The notes: generated by a model not told the origin, from the sequence alone. Counted from the first letter of the stretch, positions 1 to 11,422 are shown. The stretch: 64,000 nt of DNA from Phymorhynchus buccinoides (GCA_017654935.2 CM065703.1:32427599-32491598), one strand, 5' to 3'. Translations and numbers: made by a program.

Positions 1-139
1 TGTTAGTTGTTGTTTTTTGTTGGCGATTTTCCTGTGTCTCAATGTTCATTTATAGTAGTAGTTATGTATTGCATGCTTAGAACCAAGGACAGAATGGAAG
101 ACTAGGCCCAGCCTAAATTCTTTTCCTTGTAAAATAAAG

Positions 140-175
140 AGTCCGAGTCTGAGTCTGAGTCTGAGTCTGAGTCTG

Positions 176-226
<51 letters not shown>

Positions 227-258
227 TGCACACACACACATACACACACACACACATA

Positions 259-298
<40 letters not shown>

Positions 299-320
299 CA
301 TACACACACACACACACACA
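140..320. repeat. compound microsatellite (GAGTCT)n-(CT)n-(CA)n
   Basis: A hexamer run of GAGTCT passes into pure CT and then CA with a few interruptions. Apparent reading frames across it encode only CV/RE-type dipeptide repeats and are not genes. Positions 1-139 show nothing recognisable. Confidence 0.95.
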
Positions 321-326
321 GGTTAC

Positions 327-632
327 GTGGCAGAGAAACATCTTCAATTTAACAATGGTGTGATGATGTACAAAATAGTTACAAACAAACGTCCAGATTA
401 TTTGTCAACTTTATTTACTAAATCACATATGAACCAAACTAACATAAACTGTAGATTCATATTGCCTCAACCCAGAATCGATCTATTCAAAACTAGCTTA
501 TCCTTCTCAGGGGCGTCCTTGTGGAACTCCCTTCCTGTAAACGTCACTTCGGTTCGTTCAGTTTCATCATTCAAAGACAAATTATTCAAGCATTTAATTT
601 TTGTTTTTGTGGCTCAAGCCACAAACCTATAA
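327..632 (+). pseudogene. non-LTR retrotransposon RT C-terminal fragment
   Basis: The 101-residue frame has the typical tail of CR1/Jockey-type reverse transcriptase ORFs: an MMYKIV start, then SFSGASLWNSLPVNV, then a closing SSFKDKLFKHLI. No RT catalytic motifs are present, so this is a 5'-truncated copy starting right after the CA repeat. The clade cannot be fixed from such a short tail. It is a dead fragment and not a host gene. Confidence 0.7.
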
Positions 633-1089
633 CTCACTTTGTCGGTCGGTCTGTCTGTCTGTCGGTCCAAAATTGTCGCACTTCAAATCGAGGCTACACT
701 TCAAAATTAATTGAGGCCGCTTTTTAAAATGATGTATTTTAAAAGCGTACAAAATAATAAACATATGTAATACAGACACTACAAACAGACACGACGAGTA
801 TGCGGTGCTTCTTTTGATGAGTATAAGTAGGATACATAGTTTTAAATGTTTTCCAAAAGATATAAAAAAGTTACGAAATGGTGCAGAGATAACAATTCTG
901 GTTTACAGATTAAAATTATTGAAAAGCCAGGGGAGGCGACTCAGTGATTGGAGTGGTAAAAATAGACCGCGTGCCACAAACTATTGCGATTTTCGCGCTT
1001 GTTTTCAAATACTGTTACTTAGATGAAAGCAACAATACGCGAGTTTTGTTGAATTTTGTATGTATAAGTTATTGGTGTGAGAGACTGGG

Positions 1090-1090
<1 letters not shown>
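633..1090. other. unannotated AT-rich stretch
   Basis: It starts with a GGTC/TGTC-type short repeat near 640-665, probably the 3' region of the preceding LINE fragment. I see no reading frame or RNA of note. Confidence 0.4.
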
Positions 1091-1167
<77 letters not shown>

Positions 1168-1250
1168 GTGTGTGTGTGTATGTGTGTGATGAATATCCAT
1201 GTCAGTTGTGTGTATGTGTGGCTGTGTATGTGTGTGTGTTTTTATGCTTT
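1091..1250. repeat. (GT)n microsatellite
   Basis: An uninterrupted GT run of about 75 bases is followed by interrupted GT up to about 1240. A 34-bp direct duplication containing TTTGCGTAGATGCAAGAG follows at about 1245-1310. Confidence 0.95.
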
Positions 1251-1310
1251 GCGTAGATGCAAGAGTGTGTGAATATGCTTTGCGTAGATGCAAGAGTGTG
1301 TGAATATGGG

Positions 1311-1960
1311 CATAATGTAGTATGCAGGGGTTTGTATTTGTATTGGTGTGTCTGTGTGTTTGTGTGTGCGCGCGTATGAATTTTTTTGGAAAAGTGTGGT
1401 TGTGTTTCAGAGTTTGTGAATTAGTAAAGAATATACAATTACTACTTGACATTGCTTGCTACAAACAAAAACAAAAAACTAAAAAGATCGACATGTGGAT
1501 CTTTTTCAATCGCAGAATTGAAAATCATTTAAGAGAGGGTAATACTTTTTCGTTCAGATGTGTAAACTTACACATATTGCACATATTTTTTTTTGCTTGG
1601 GGTGTTTTCCCCAGTAGTTGCAAATACTGCATGATCTTTTTAAAAGTTATACGCCTACCATGTCTCTCCTATGTACTTTAAACTTATTTGTTGGTGCTTG
1701 GGTCCTGTCTACAATACAACTTGTTATGCATACTCATGTTATTATAGTCCTTATTTTTTATAGTCTGTTGTTGCGTTTACTACATATTATTGTTGTGTGA
1801 AAAAGGGTGATACATGTGTGCCGTGAAAAAGGGCGATATATGAATGTATGATGTAGCGTGCTTGCTTTCTTATATTGTGTTTATGGTGCATGGTTTCAGA
1901 CTACATGTTAGTACTGTTAATTTTTCATTGTCTATTACCTTATGTTTTATGTCGATGTGT
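1311..1960. other. AT-rich non-coding stretch
   Basis: Reading frames here are short and low-complexity. The near-duplicate phrase GTGAAAAAGGG occurs at about 1797 and 1823. The end of the stretch merges into a LINE 3' tail. Confidence 0.4.
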
Positions 1961-2052
1961 TTATGTTAACGGCAAGTAAGAAAAATGGCAATCGTCTGTC
2001 AATACTTCTACCGTTGTAAAAATAAAGTGTCATTTCATTTCATTTCATTTCC
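1961..2052 (+). mobile_element. LINE 3' end with (CATTT)n tail, copy 1
   Basis: The sequence GTTAACGGCAAGTA, then AAAAATGGC, then ACCGTTGTAAAA-AATAAAG, ends in a TCATTTCATTTCATTT tail. The same order recurs 350 bp downstream with a different tail unit. A conserved 3' UTR ending in a short tandem tail is typical of CR1/L2-group non-LTR elements. The upstream boundary is not visible. Confidence 0.6.
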
Positions 2053-2083
<31 letters not shown>

Positions 2084-2092
2084 TTTTCTCAT
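2053..2092. repeat. (CT)n microsatellite
   Basis: A short CT run directly follows the LINE tail. Confidence 0.9.
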
Positions 2093-2317
2093 AATAGTGT
2101 TTGCTATGCATGCAATGATTTTAATATTGTTGTCATATGCTCTATTGCTGAATTATTTTTCTTTTATTTTTTGGATTTACTATGGATGATTATGCTTCAA
2201 ATTTGTGTGTGTTTATCTGTTTATTAACGTACCTTCATATGATTATGTGTTTTAAGACTATATTTTTTTTTTATTAGTATCAGTTCGCTTTAACGTTTCA
2301 TCTATTTGTTTGTGCAT

Positions 2318-2402
2318 GTTAACGGCAAGTATGAAAAATGGCTAATGTATGCCAATTTTACCGTTGTAAAATAAAGGTTCAATTCAATTCAATTCAATTC
2401 TC
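2318..2402 (+). mobile_element. LINE 3' end with (AATTC)n tail, copy 2
   Basis: It repeats the 1961-2052 signature: GTTAACGGCAAGTATG, AAAAATGGC, then ACCGTTGTAAAATAAAG. It ends in AATTC repeats and then CT repeats. The same 3' UTR with a different tail unit indicates two separate insertions of one family. Confidence 0.6.
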
Positions 2403-2456
2403 TCTCTCTATCTCTCTCTCTTATCTCTCTCACCCACCCCCCCTTCTGCCACGTAG

Positions 2457-2459
<3 letters not shown>

Positions 2460-2498
<39 letters not shown>

Positions 2499-2662
2499 TG
2501 CATGTGTGTGTGTGCGTGCGTGTGTCGCGCGCGTATGTGTGTGTGTGTTTGTGTATGTGCGCGCACGTGTGCGTGTATGTATGTGTATATCTGTGTGCGT
2601 GCGTGCACATGTGTGTATGTGCGTGCGCTTGTGCGTGTGTGCGTGCGCCCGCGCCCGCGCGC

Positions 2663-2706
<44 letters not shown>
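2460..2706. repeat. (GT)n/(GC)n alternating purine-pyrimidine tract
   Basis: About 245 bp of almost unbroken purine-pyrimidine alternation. Its core (about 2641-2677) is pure GC alternation flanked by GT runs. Six-frame reading frames over it are low-complexity artefacts. Confidence 0.95.
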
Positions 2707-2707
<1 letters not shown>

Positions 2708-2752
2708 TTCGCGTGCACGCACACGCACGCACGAGCGCATGCGCTCATGAAG

Positions 2753-3360
2753 TACGTGAACATACAGAACCTCCGTTCATCATTCGTTCTTGTCCTCAAA
2801 GACATAGCCTTCACATTCTAGCTGTTCTGGAGAATTACACAAACTGCCGCAGTGCATTGAACCCAGGGTCTGTTTGGTATTTTCGTATTGGTATTTGGTA
2901 TATTCTAGTCACAGATAAATTCAGGCTGCTTTCCCCAGGAGAGCACGTCGCCACAAGGGCAGCGCCTGCTCATTTGTTTTTTGGGGGGTGGGGTGGGGAC
3001 AGGGTGAGGGGGTCAGGCTTGGGAGACCTGGCTATCAATTTAGTAATAACAGGCAGCGGGATTTCTCCCTACTCATGTTGCTAATCATGTGTGCGCATTT
3101 TCCATTTCCATGATGGAACAGCCTTTTGGGGTTGGTTAAACATTACAATTTACTTGCATCGGCATTACGCAGTTTTACCATAATAAGGCACAGATTTCCA
3201 TTCCACTAACTCGCACTGTCTGAGCGTCTGCAGTGCACCTGCCCGCTCAGTTGAACCTAGACAGACAGATGCACCCACAGACAGTGAATACATTTTTATA
3301 GCATAGATTGATGTGCAGATCTGTGAACCCATGGTCAGCTCACTGTTGATGCATTGTCGT
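2753..3360. repeat. ~600-bp direct repeat, left copy flanking the minisatellite
   Basis: It begins GTGAACATACAGA and runs through GTTCTGGAGAATTA and TTTGGTATTTTCG to GCAGATCTGTGAACCC. The same order recurs at 4506-5065 beyond the minisatellite with indels. The two copies bracket the 39-bp array. No coding content is recognised. Confidence 0.85.
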
Positions 3361-3364
3361 TGCA

Positions 3365-4460
3365 TTGAAAAACACTGAGCTGTCATGGATCACACAGACA
3401 GAATCAGTCCACACTGAGCTGACATGGATCACACAGACAGAATCAGTCCACACTGAGCTGACATGGATCACACAGACAGAATCAGTCCACACTGAGCTGA
3501 CATGGATCACACAGACAGAATCAGTCCACACTGAGCTGACATGGAGCACACAGACAGAATCAGTCCACACTGAGATGACATTGATCACACAGACAGAATC
3601 AGTCCACACTGAGCTGACATTGATCACACAGACAGAATCAGTCCACACTGAGCTGACATGGATCACACAGACAGAATCAGTCCACACTGAGCTGACATGG
3701 ATCACACAGACAGAATCAGTCCACACTGAGCTGACATGGATCACACAGACAGAATCAGTCCACACTGAGCTGACATGGATCACACAGACAGAATCAGTCC
3801 ACACTGAGCTGACATGGATCACACAGACAGAATCAGTCCACACTGAGCTGACATGGATCACACAGACAGAATCAGTCCACACTGAGCTGACATGGATCGC
3901 ACAGTCAGAATCAGTTTACACTGAACTGTCATTGATCACTCAGACAGCATCAGTCCACACTGAACTGACATGGACAGACAGAATAAGTCCAAATTGAACT
4001 GCTATGGATCCCACAGACAGAATCAGTCCACACTGAGCTGACATGGATCACACAGACAGAATCAGTCCACACTGAGCTGACATGGATCACACAGACAGAA
4101 TCAGTCCACACTGAGCTGACATGGATCACACAGACAGAATCAGTCCACATTGAGCTGACATGGATCACACAGACAGAATCAGTCCCACACTGAGCTAACA
4201 TGGATCACACAGACAGTATCAGTCCACACTGAGCTGACATGGATCACACAGGCAGAATCAGTCCACACTGAGCTGACATGGATCACACAGACAGAATCAG
4301 TCCACACTGAGCTGACATGGATCCCACAGGCAGAATCAGTTTACACTGAACTGTCATGGATCACACATACAGCATCAGTCCACACTGAACTGACATGGAT
4401 CACACAGACATCAATCAATCAATATTGAACTGACATGGATCCCAACAGGCAGATCAGGCC
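3365..4460. repeat. 39-bp minisatellite, ~28 copies
   Basis: The unit reads ACATGGATCACACAGACAGA followed by ATCAGTCCACACTGAGCTG. The array is nearly perfect in the middle and decays at the right edge. Because 39 is a multiple of three, both strands stay open: + gives TWITQTESVHTEL repeats and - gives a WTDSVCVIHVSSV repeat. There is no start context, splice signal or known homologue, so I treat the frames as by-products. Confidence 0.95.
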
Positions 4461-4505
4461 ACGCTCAACTAACATGGATCACACAGACATACTCTTTCCA
4501 CGCTG

Positions 4506-5065
4506 TACGTGAACGTACGTGAACATACAGAGCCTCCGTTCATCATTCTTTCTTGTCCCCATAGCCTTCAGATTCTAGGTGTTCTGGAGAATTAAACAAA
4601 CTGCTGTAGTGAATTGAACCCAGGGTCCGTTTGGTATTTTCGTATTGGTATTTGGTATATTCTAGTCACAGACAAATTCAGGCTGCTTTCCCCAGGAGAG
4701 CATTTCGCCGCAAGGGCAAGGGCAGCGAATGCTCTTTGGGGGTGGGGTGGGGTGGGGGATTTATGAGGGGGGCAGGCTTGGGAAACCTAGCTATCAATTT
4801 AGTCATACCAGGCAGCGGGATTTCTCCCTGCTCATCATGTGTGCGCATTAACCATGATCCTGCGGACCACCTGGAACAGCCTTTTGGGGTTGGTTAAACA
4901 TTACAATTTACTTGCATCGGCATTACGCACTTTCCATTTCACTAACACGCACTGTTGGAGCGTCTGCAGTGCATCTCCCCGTTCAGTTGCACCCAGACAG
5001 TGAATACATTTTTATAGCATAGATTGATGTGCAGATCTGTGAACCCATCGTTAACTCACTGTCGA
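4506..5065. repeat. ~560-bp direct repeat, right copy flanking the minisatellite
   Basis: It matches 2753-3360 with substitutions and short indels. For example GTGAACATACAGAGCCTCC, GGGCAGGCTTGGGAAACC and CAGATCTGTGAACCCATC appear in the same order. Confidence 0.85.
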
Positions 5066-5074
5066 TTGCAATTT

Positions 5075-5215
5075 TAATAAATGTTTTAACAGTTATTTCA
5101 ATTTGTTGTGTATATATACATATAGCAGAACAAAAAAAGAAGGAAAACTAACAAGAAAGAATGTAGACTATTCCCAATATTTCGGCTTTTGGCCTTGGAC
5201 GCGGGACAGACAGTA
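5075..5215 (-). mobile_element. probable Penelope-like element terminal region
   Basis: The sequence includes TTTTAATAAATGTTTTAAC and CCCAATATTTCGGC followed by TTTTGGCCTTGG. A related segment, in inverted orientation, occurs at about 8217-8270. 'Atatttcg' terminal motifs are common in Penelope-like element ends. Assignment to the fragment at 5796-6116 is inferred from proximity. Confidence 0.4.
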
Positions 5216-5303
5216 GAACAAACTTGACGTAACAAATACAACACGTAACTTTTCTTGACGTCATTGTTGTGACCCACATTCTGTGTGTATAATTAGATTG
5301 TGT

Positions 5304-5307
<4 letters not shown>

Positions 5308-5352
<45 letters not shown>

Positions 5353-5475
5353 ATAATTCGTTTGGACTATTGAGTCCACATAATTAAAAAAAAGAAATAA
5401 AAAAAAAGGAATCCCCCAGTACAGTCTCCTATCTCTCTCTCTCTCTTTCTCTCTCTCACTCTCTCTCTCTTATAT
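5308..5475. repeat. (GT)n and (CT)n microsatellites
   Basis: GT at 5308-5350, an A-rich stretch, then interrupted CT at 5430-5471. Confidence 0.9.
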
Positions 5476-5555
5476 CCATGTCCGCTCTGTCCATCTCTGT
5501 AGTTATCACTTCCAAACTATGTAGAACTAACGCCAGATGTCTTAAGACCCTTTAG

Positions 5556-5757
5556 TTAAGAGAGTGGGCATGTATCATGGGTAAAGCATCTTCATTATAA
5601 ACAAATTCAGCATCTCCACTATGATAATGCCAAGAGAGTGGGTGTGTAACCTGGGCCAAGCGCCTCCACTACAAACAAATAAAGCATCTCCCCTAGGAAC
5701 AAGCCAAGAGAGTGGATGTATCCTGGGTAAAGCATCTCCACTATAAACAAATAACAC
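5556..5757. repeat. ~70-bp tandem repeat, 3 copies
   Basis: Each unit starts AGAGAGTGG, continues through a TGGG(T/C)AAAGC block and ends in TATAAACAAAT or a similar block. The three units are diverged from one another. Confidence 0.75.
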
Positions 5758-5795
5758 AGCTCGATGGAGAAATAACTGCCCTCTCAGACAATTCA

Positions 5796-6116
5796 TTAGA
5801 GAGAGTTCAGACCCAGCGGAGCCATGGTCTTCAGCTTGTCCATCCAGAACTTTTCACGACGGAGTCTGGACTCCTTGCTCTGGACAAAGACCTGTTCGAG
5901 GATGATGCATCTGACATTCTCACAGGAATGTCCGGCCAAGTTGAAGTGTTCTGCCACCAGAGTCCCAGTGTTGTGCCTGATATGGGACCGGTGTAGAGTG
6001 AACCTCACGCTAACCGAGTTCTTTGTCTCTCCAACATACTGGGCGTTTCTACATAGTTGGCAGAACAGCAGGTAGATGACGTTAGTAGATCCACAGCATA
6101 GGTAGATCCACAGCAT
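5796..6116 (-). pseudogene. Penelope-like element GIY-YIG endonuclease fragment
   Basis: The - strand frame contains VIYLLFCQLCRNAQYVGETK, the GIY-YIG core of Penelope-like elements. It continues SVRFTLHRSHIR and ends in a REKFWMDKLKTMAPLGLN tail before the stop. The RT part is missing upstream (higher coordinates), so the copy is 5'-truncated. The domain would nick target DNA for RT-primed insertion in a complete element. A second piece with the same tail lies at 6989-7126. Confidence 0.8.
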
Positions 6117-6410
6117 ATTTATATATATATAAAAATATTGAGTGAAAAAATCAAAACAACAACAAAACTTGGACGAGACGTTTCGCTTTATAGCTTTATC
6201 GATCTACATTCTAAGTTACAAGAATGATTGACGTACTGTGGGGAAATGTCATCATACTGATGACAAATTCACACAATGACGTGAAGCTCTAAACAACACA
6301 TTCGCTTCCCTTAAATTAAAGACCTCACATATTAAAAAGTTAAGTAAGAAGAAACATGTGCATGTACATACACACGTGCTAACATAAAATTTGTTTCACT
6401 TAATGTTGCT

Positions 6411-6426
6411 CTCTCCCCCCCCCCCC

Positions 6427-6486
<60 letters not shown>

Positions 6487-6582
6487 TCTCTCTTTTCTCT
6501 CTCTCTCTCTCACACACACACACGCACTATCTGTCTCTCTCTCTGTCTCACATTCTCTCTCTTTATCTCACACACACACATA

Positions 6583-6641
<59 letters not shown>

Positions 6642-6648
6642 TCACACA

Positions 6649-6687
<39 letters not shown>

Positions 6688-6830
6688 GCATGCGCGCGCA
6701 TACACACACCCACACCACACCCACACCCACACACATATACACGCACTATCCGTCTGTACCTCTCTGTCTCACTCTCTCACTCTCTGTCTCTCTCTCTCTC
6801 TTTCTCTTTCTCTGACTGTCTAATGTGGAA
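6411..6830. repeat. C-run, (CT)n and (CA)n microsatellites
   Basis: A poly-C run is followed by long interrupted CT and CA blocks, including a GCGCGC patch at about 6690. Frames over it give only SLSL/HTHT-type peptides. Confidence 0.95.
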
Positions 6831-6988
6831 ACTGGCTCACTGTCCGTTGTGCAAGATCTCCAGCATCAACCATCTGCCCCTTAATGTACGTCAACTGGAC
6901 AATGGGGCTCAGTACGTGAGCCGCATGCATATTGTAGGTGAAATGTCTTTTGTGGAGACTGGATGGTGTCAAACATTGGCCCATATAG

Positions 6989-7126
6989 TCAAAGGGTATT
7001 GAGGCCCTGGGGGTACAGTGTTTTGAGCTTGCTGATCCAAAATTGCTCTCTGTTGTGTCTGTGAGCATGGTTGTCTGTGAGGATCTGCTCAATGGGCTTG
7101 CACTTCATGTCTTGCAGCGTGTGGTC
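6989..7126 (-). pseudogene. Penelope-like element endonuclease C-terminal remnant
   Basis: Reading the - strand gives a frame beginning near DHTLQDMKCKP and ending REQFWISKLKTLYPQGLNTL before a stop. It is the same C-terminal signature (RE-FW--KLKT--P-GLN) as the fragment at 5796-6116. The catalytic GIY-YIG core is absent. Confidence 0.7.
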
Positions 7127-7545
7127 TGTATATATATATATACAGACAACAAATGGAAATAAATTCCTCAGTGCAAATGCACCAACTTTTTAGTCCTTCA
7201 GACTAGGGGAACGGCGCTCAGCTTATAACTGAGATTTTATATTCATTCTATTTTTATCCACATTTTGGATACATCTCAGTAGTTGGCCCTCCCTAGTCAT
7301 GTCTATTATCTTTTTAAATTATAATTTTAGAACATTATTATTTTTGTCATTTTACATAAGATTTTTTTACCATTTCTTTTTAACTTAGTGCTGGTATGCT
7401 TTTATTGTGGACTTTTAATCTGGTGCAAAGAGGACAACCATTCTCTTGTAGAAAGTCGTCTTGCTCAGCTTGAACCTTCACTGTGGACATTCTTTGCAGT
7501 ATACTATGAAAAATATACTAATACAATGTGGCGGTACCATAGCCG
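7127..7545. other. non-coding, Penelope-like 3' flank
   Basis: It holds a TATATA run and the phrase GTCCTTCAGACTAGGGGAAC, related to GTCCTGTAAGCTGGAGGAAC at about 13845. This suggests a shared repeat family. No genes are seen. Confidence 0.4.
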
Positions 7546-7953
7546 ATGAGGTTTAACCGAGGCGTGGTTGCCGCTACACCTATCTATATTGTAAAAAAAA
7601 TCGGGACTTTACTGGTGTTGCACTGCCTCCGGGCATTGCCTCCAGTATTTTTCCCACCATCTTTTTATCTACAAAACTGTCCCATATGTGTCTGTTCCAG
7701 ACCGAGAGGACGTAAAACACCATATTTAATTCATTCTTCGACATTCCTTGCAGTTTAACCGAGGCGTGGTTACTACTATACTTGTCTGTATTGTTAAAAA
7801 TTCGGGACTTTACTGGTGTTGCACTGCCTCCGGGCATTGCCGAGCCAGTATCGTTCCCACCATCTTTGTATCTACAAATGTCCCATATGTGTCTGTTCCA
7901 GACCGAGAGGACGTAAAACACCATTTTCGTCGTCGTCAACATTCTTTGCAGGC
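7546..7953. repeat. ~200-bp tandem duplication, 2 copies
   Basis: Both units contain GTTTAACCGAGGCGTGGTT, CGGGACTTTACTGGTGTTG, CCATATGTGTCTGTTCC and GACCGAGAGGACGTAAAAC in the same order. Unit boundaries are at about 7546 and 7752. No coding function is recognised. Confidence 0.85.
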
Positions 7954-8500
7954 CGACATGCAGACTGAAGAGTCTTTCACAAGACGAAACAGCTGTCTTT
8001 GCATAGGCATTGTCTATCTCCCCCATTGTGAGAAAAAGTAAATCAGTACATTATTTTCTTTTATTCTTTTCAGAACACAGAACAAATCGTAAAGTTAAAG
8101 TTAACTGAGTTTGTTTCTGAGGTTCACAAATACAGACATTGGACACAAAAAAAACGTTTTATCAAAGCAAACTATAGCAGAAAAAAATAAAGAAAACAAC
8201 AACAAATGGAAATAACTGTTAAAAAACATTTATTAAAATTGCAAATATTTCGAGACCATGTCTCTTCCTCGGTGCAAAGCCTTAAAAAAAAAAATATATA
8301 TATATATAACACTAGTGTTCAGTGTTGTGTGCATGCAGTTTTGGGTATGGTCATTGTTGGCATTCATTGGCATTAAAGTTTTCCCAGAGGAAGTGTGCAG
8401 GTGCACACGAAATATTGGGACAAAAGCATTCCTGTCTGTTTGTGTGTGTTATTTCTCTTGATTGTGTATATATATAGTGCTGGTTGCAAGCTATATATAT
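7954..8500. other. non-coding, Penelope-like terminal sequence
   Basis: It includes a segment at about 8217-8270 (AACTGTTAAAAAACATTTAT, then AATATTTCGAGACC) that is the inverse counterpart of 5075-5190. Short AT repeats occur at 8291 and 8468-8503. Confidence 0.4.
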
Positions 8501-8733
8501 ATATAAGAAATAAAACAAAACAACCCACTGCTTCTCTTCTCAGCCTTTATTACCAACGTTTCTCTGTATGGCTTTGTCACAGGAATGAGAAACAAAAGGA
8601 AACAAATAAAACCGAAATCCTTGAGCCGCATCGTTTTCTTTATTTTTCAAAGCCAATGATTTGCTTCATGGAAGCTTCATCAGGGCTGTAACAACATACA
8701 CAAAACGCCCACCGTCAATAAAAATGGACAGTG

Positions 8734-9739
8734 ATGAGTGGGAAGGAAATAGACTATCTAGATGTTAAAGTTTCCATTGAGAAAGGCAAAATCACCACGG
8801 ACGTTCATTCTAAAAGCTCAAATAGCTACCTGCCCCACTCGTCGTGCCACTCGCCAACAGACTTCAAGGGCATTGCGAAAGGTATAGGCACAAGGCTTAG
8901 AATGCTCTGTAGCAAAGACGAGGCATTGAACAGTAGAATCGACGAATATGCCCAATACTTAACACTATCAGGCTGGGACTACAAAAAGGCTAAAGATCAG
9001 ATTAAAGAAGAGGCAAATAAAGACCGCAAGAAAGCACTCCATAGCAAGACAAAGCAAACGAAAAAGAAAATTGCATGGGTGTCAAGACCCAAGAGTGCCT
9101 GCGATATCCCAAATCATCAAAAAGAATATATATCTTCTTTACACAAACCCAGACAACAGAAAGATTTTCCCTCAAAGATCTTTGATTGCAGCAGACAAAA
9201 GAAGGAAGAACATAGTGGAGCTATATAAACCTACAGTTCCAAAAAGAACCGCGGAGGAAAGACCCAGGGAACAACAGGGATTCCATACTTGTACCCAAAA
9301 ATGCGACACATGCGCCCATGCACAAAACACCTCTGAAATCATAAGCCCCTGGGATGGAAGAAAGTGGAAAATATATCAGAGCATTAAATGCACCACCCCA
9401 AATACAATCTACTACATCAAATGTAAACATCATCCCACAGAATGGTATGTTGGGTCCACACAAATGATAAAGAAACGATGGGCAAACCACAAAAGTGACG
9501 TTAACCTAAAGAAAACCAAAAAGTGCAGATTGGCCCACCATGTAGTTACAAGGAAGCACCCTAGCGTCCCAACGCTAAGTTTCTTGATAATCACTCCCAT
9601 CGAAAAAGTTGAAACTGAAAGCAGGTTGCTAGATAGGGAACTGTACTGGCAAGCCAACCTTGGTGCATCATTCATTGGTCTGAATCAGAGGCAGGATCTG
9701 ACGGCTGCATGGTCACAGAGAATACAATATAAGCAATAA
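8734..9739 (+). pseudogene. Penelope-like element, RT thumb/linker plus GIY-YIG endonuclease, one frameshift
   Basis: The first frame has the Penelope RT C-terminal block: IDYLDVKVSIEKGKI, then NSYLPHSSCHSP, then RLRMLCSKDEALNSRIDEYA. A second frame, entered at about 9075-9110, continues with ADKRRKNIVELYKP and a Cys-rich CTQKCDTCAHAQ. It then has the GIY-YIG core (NTIYYIKC followed by EWYVGSTQMIKKRWANHK) and ends DRELYWQANLGASFIGLNQR. One frameshift plus loss of the RT palm makes it dead. Complete elements copy RNA to DNA and nick targets through GIY-YIG. The family is well supported; the subfamily is not assigned. Confidence 0.85.
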
Positions 9740-10752
9740 TTAGATCCTTCAGAAACAACTACAAGACTGAAGTCTTAGCTACTATGGGGTGGTGCTGTTG
9801 TTGAGTCATTCAAACTCGCTCTTAAAACCCCTTCCACGTCCAATCTGAAATCTTACATTCTCCAACTTTGTCCATAATGTTTCATTCATTCCATTTCCTT
9901 TCCCAATCCATGTTATCTCTCTTTCCTCGACCTAAATTCTTTTATTTTTTAACACTGAGTAAATTCAAGGGACCTAGTTTGCCACTTGCTACGAAGCAAC
10001 CACTGTGTTCAAACCACTTTGTTTGTGTGGATCCTTTTACTACAATGTTTTAGTGGAAACACAAGAACAAACCAGGTAATCTGTAATGAATAAAAACTTG
10101 ATGTTTATGTTACATATTACATATTACATGACTATAGTCAGTAATAGTTACTAATGAGTGTGATCATATCAGCTATGTTTAATAATGCGTATGGATCATA
10201 ATTGATGTTTATTTGAAAAGATAGAAGTAACAGGATTATTTGAAAACAGTGGTGTTCACTGCTCTTTGTCCACACGATAAGACATTGAATGTGCACGAAA
10301 AGTAAAGAGATACCAACCATTTGGAAAATTCGACTAGAAAACACTCACAAAGTTAAAATATGAATATAGTGAAAAACAAATTTGTAAGCATATGACAAAT
10401 ATCTCAGGGGCGCGATACACTCGCTGCCTCTCAGCTGCACGTATTTATTAGTTTTGTTGGTTTTATCGGACATTTATGTTTATTTTAGTGTGACAGGTGG
10501 TTTATTTGTATCCCGTGAAAGTGACGATGTAGTGTGTTTGTGACTGTTTACTTCATAAGGTACGTTCTAGTGAAGTTTTTCTGTCGGGTTCTTCGTAGTG
10601 AGCTTTGTTTTGGTTTGCCGTCCATTGCCGCTTCCTGTACTCCGACACTGACTGTACCAGACGTAAAACCTTTTCCCTTCATCCAAGGTCTTTTATCTAT
10701 TTATCGGGTTTAAATGCACTAGTTTCTTGCATTTTCATTCATTTTATTCAAG
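9740..10752. other. Penelope-like 3' flank, then probable LINE 5' UTR
   Basis: A short frame at about 9797-9875 (ESFKLALKTP) resembles a LINE C-terminal tail but is too short to call. From about 10400 the sequence may be the 5' UTR of the LINE that follows. No host gene is seen. Confidence 0.35.
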
Positions 10753-11419
10753 ATGACTGTTCTTAGACGTGAATTTGTATTGTCGTTGAGACCGCAAGGC
10801 TGCAAGTGCAATCCATTCGATCCTTTGAGAGGCCCCCTAGCAGACGACAAAGTTCTGAAGCGAATTCGTCGGCGCACGAAGAGAGGTCGAAGAGGCGGGG
10901 TAAAAGAACATGTACGACGTCGTCGCTACCAGACTCCCCTGCCCACTGTGATACTAGGTAATGTTCAGTCTTTAAGAAATAAACCGGAGGAGCTCGAGGC
11001 AAGACTTCAGTGAAGCCAGTCTGCTTTGTCTCACTGAGAAAGACACTGACCCTCAGCTACCTGGCTTCACACTGACCAGACTGGACAGATTCAGAGAGAG
11101 CACAGGCAAGAAGAAAGGTGGTGGCGTGTGTATTTATACGAATGATCGCTGGTGCACTAGTACTACAATCCAGGAGCAAGTGTGCAGCCCTGACATTGAA
11201 TTACTTTCTGTGTCCCTCAGGCCATTCTATCTGCCCCGGGCGTTCCGGCGTGTGTATGTCACAGTGGTTTATATCCATCCCCGGGTGGATGCGAAGCATG
11301 CTGCAGACGTTTTATGGCAGGTGGTGCAAAAGCAAGAGTCAGCGTGCCCAGAATCTGTTCGCCTCATACTTGGTGACTTTAACCAATGCCGTCTCAGCAA
11401 GGTGCTGCCGCAGTATGAA
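10753..11419 (+). pseudogene. LINE endonuclease (APE-like) domain, frameshifted
   Basis: It opens with a basic arm (RRTKRGRRGGVKEHVRRRR) and the APE-like first motif VILGNVQSLRNKPEEL. After a frameshift near 11010 comes SLLCLTEKDTD, then KGGGVCIYTNDRW, PDIELLSVSLRPFYLP and the catalytic-loop LILGDFNQC. These are the standard endonuclease blocks that nick target DNA to prime reverse transcription. The frame ends at a TAG replacing an expected sense codon. Confidence 0.8.
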
Positions 11420-11422
11420 TAG

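Noticed and set aside
2389..2821. Several 100-140 codon ORFs over the GT/GC tract
   Set aside because: Dipeptide-repeat artefacts of a microsatellite.
3340..4201. 180- and 210-codon open frames in both directions with 13-residue repeats
   Set aside because: They are produced by a 39-bp minisatellite whose unit is a multiple of three. There are no start context, splice signals or homologues.
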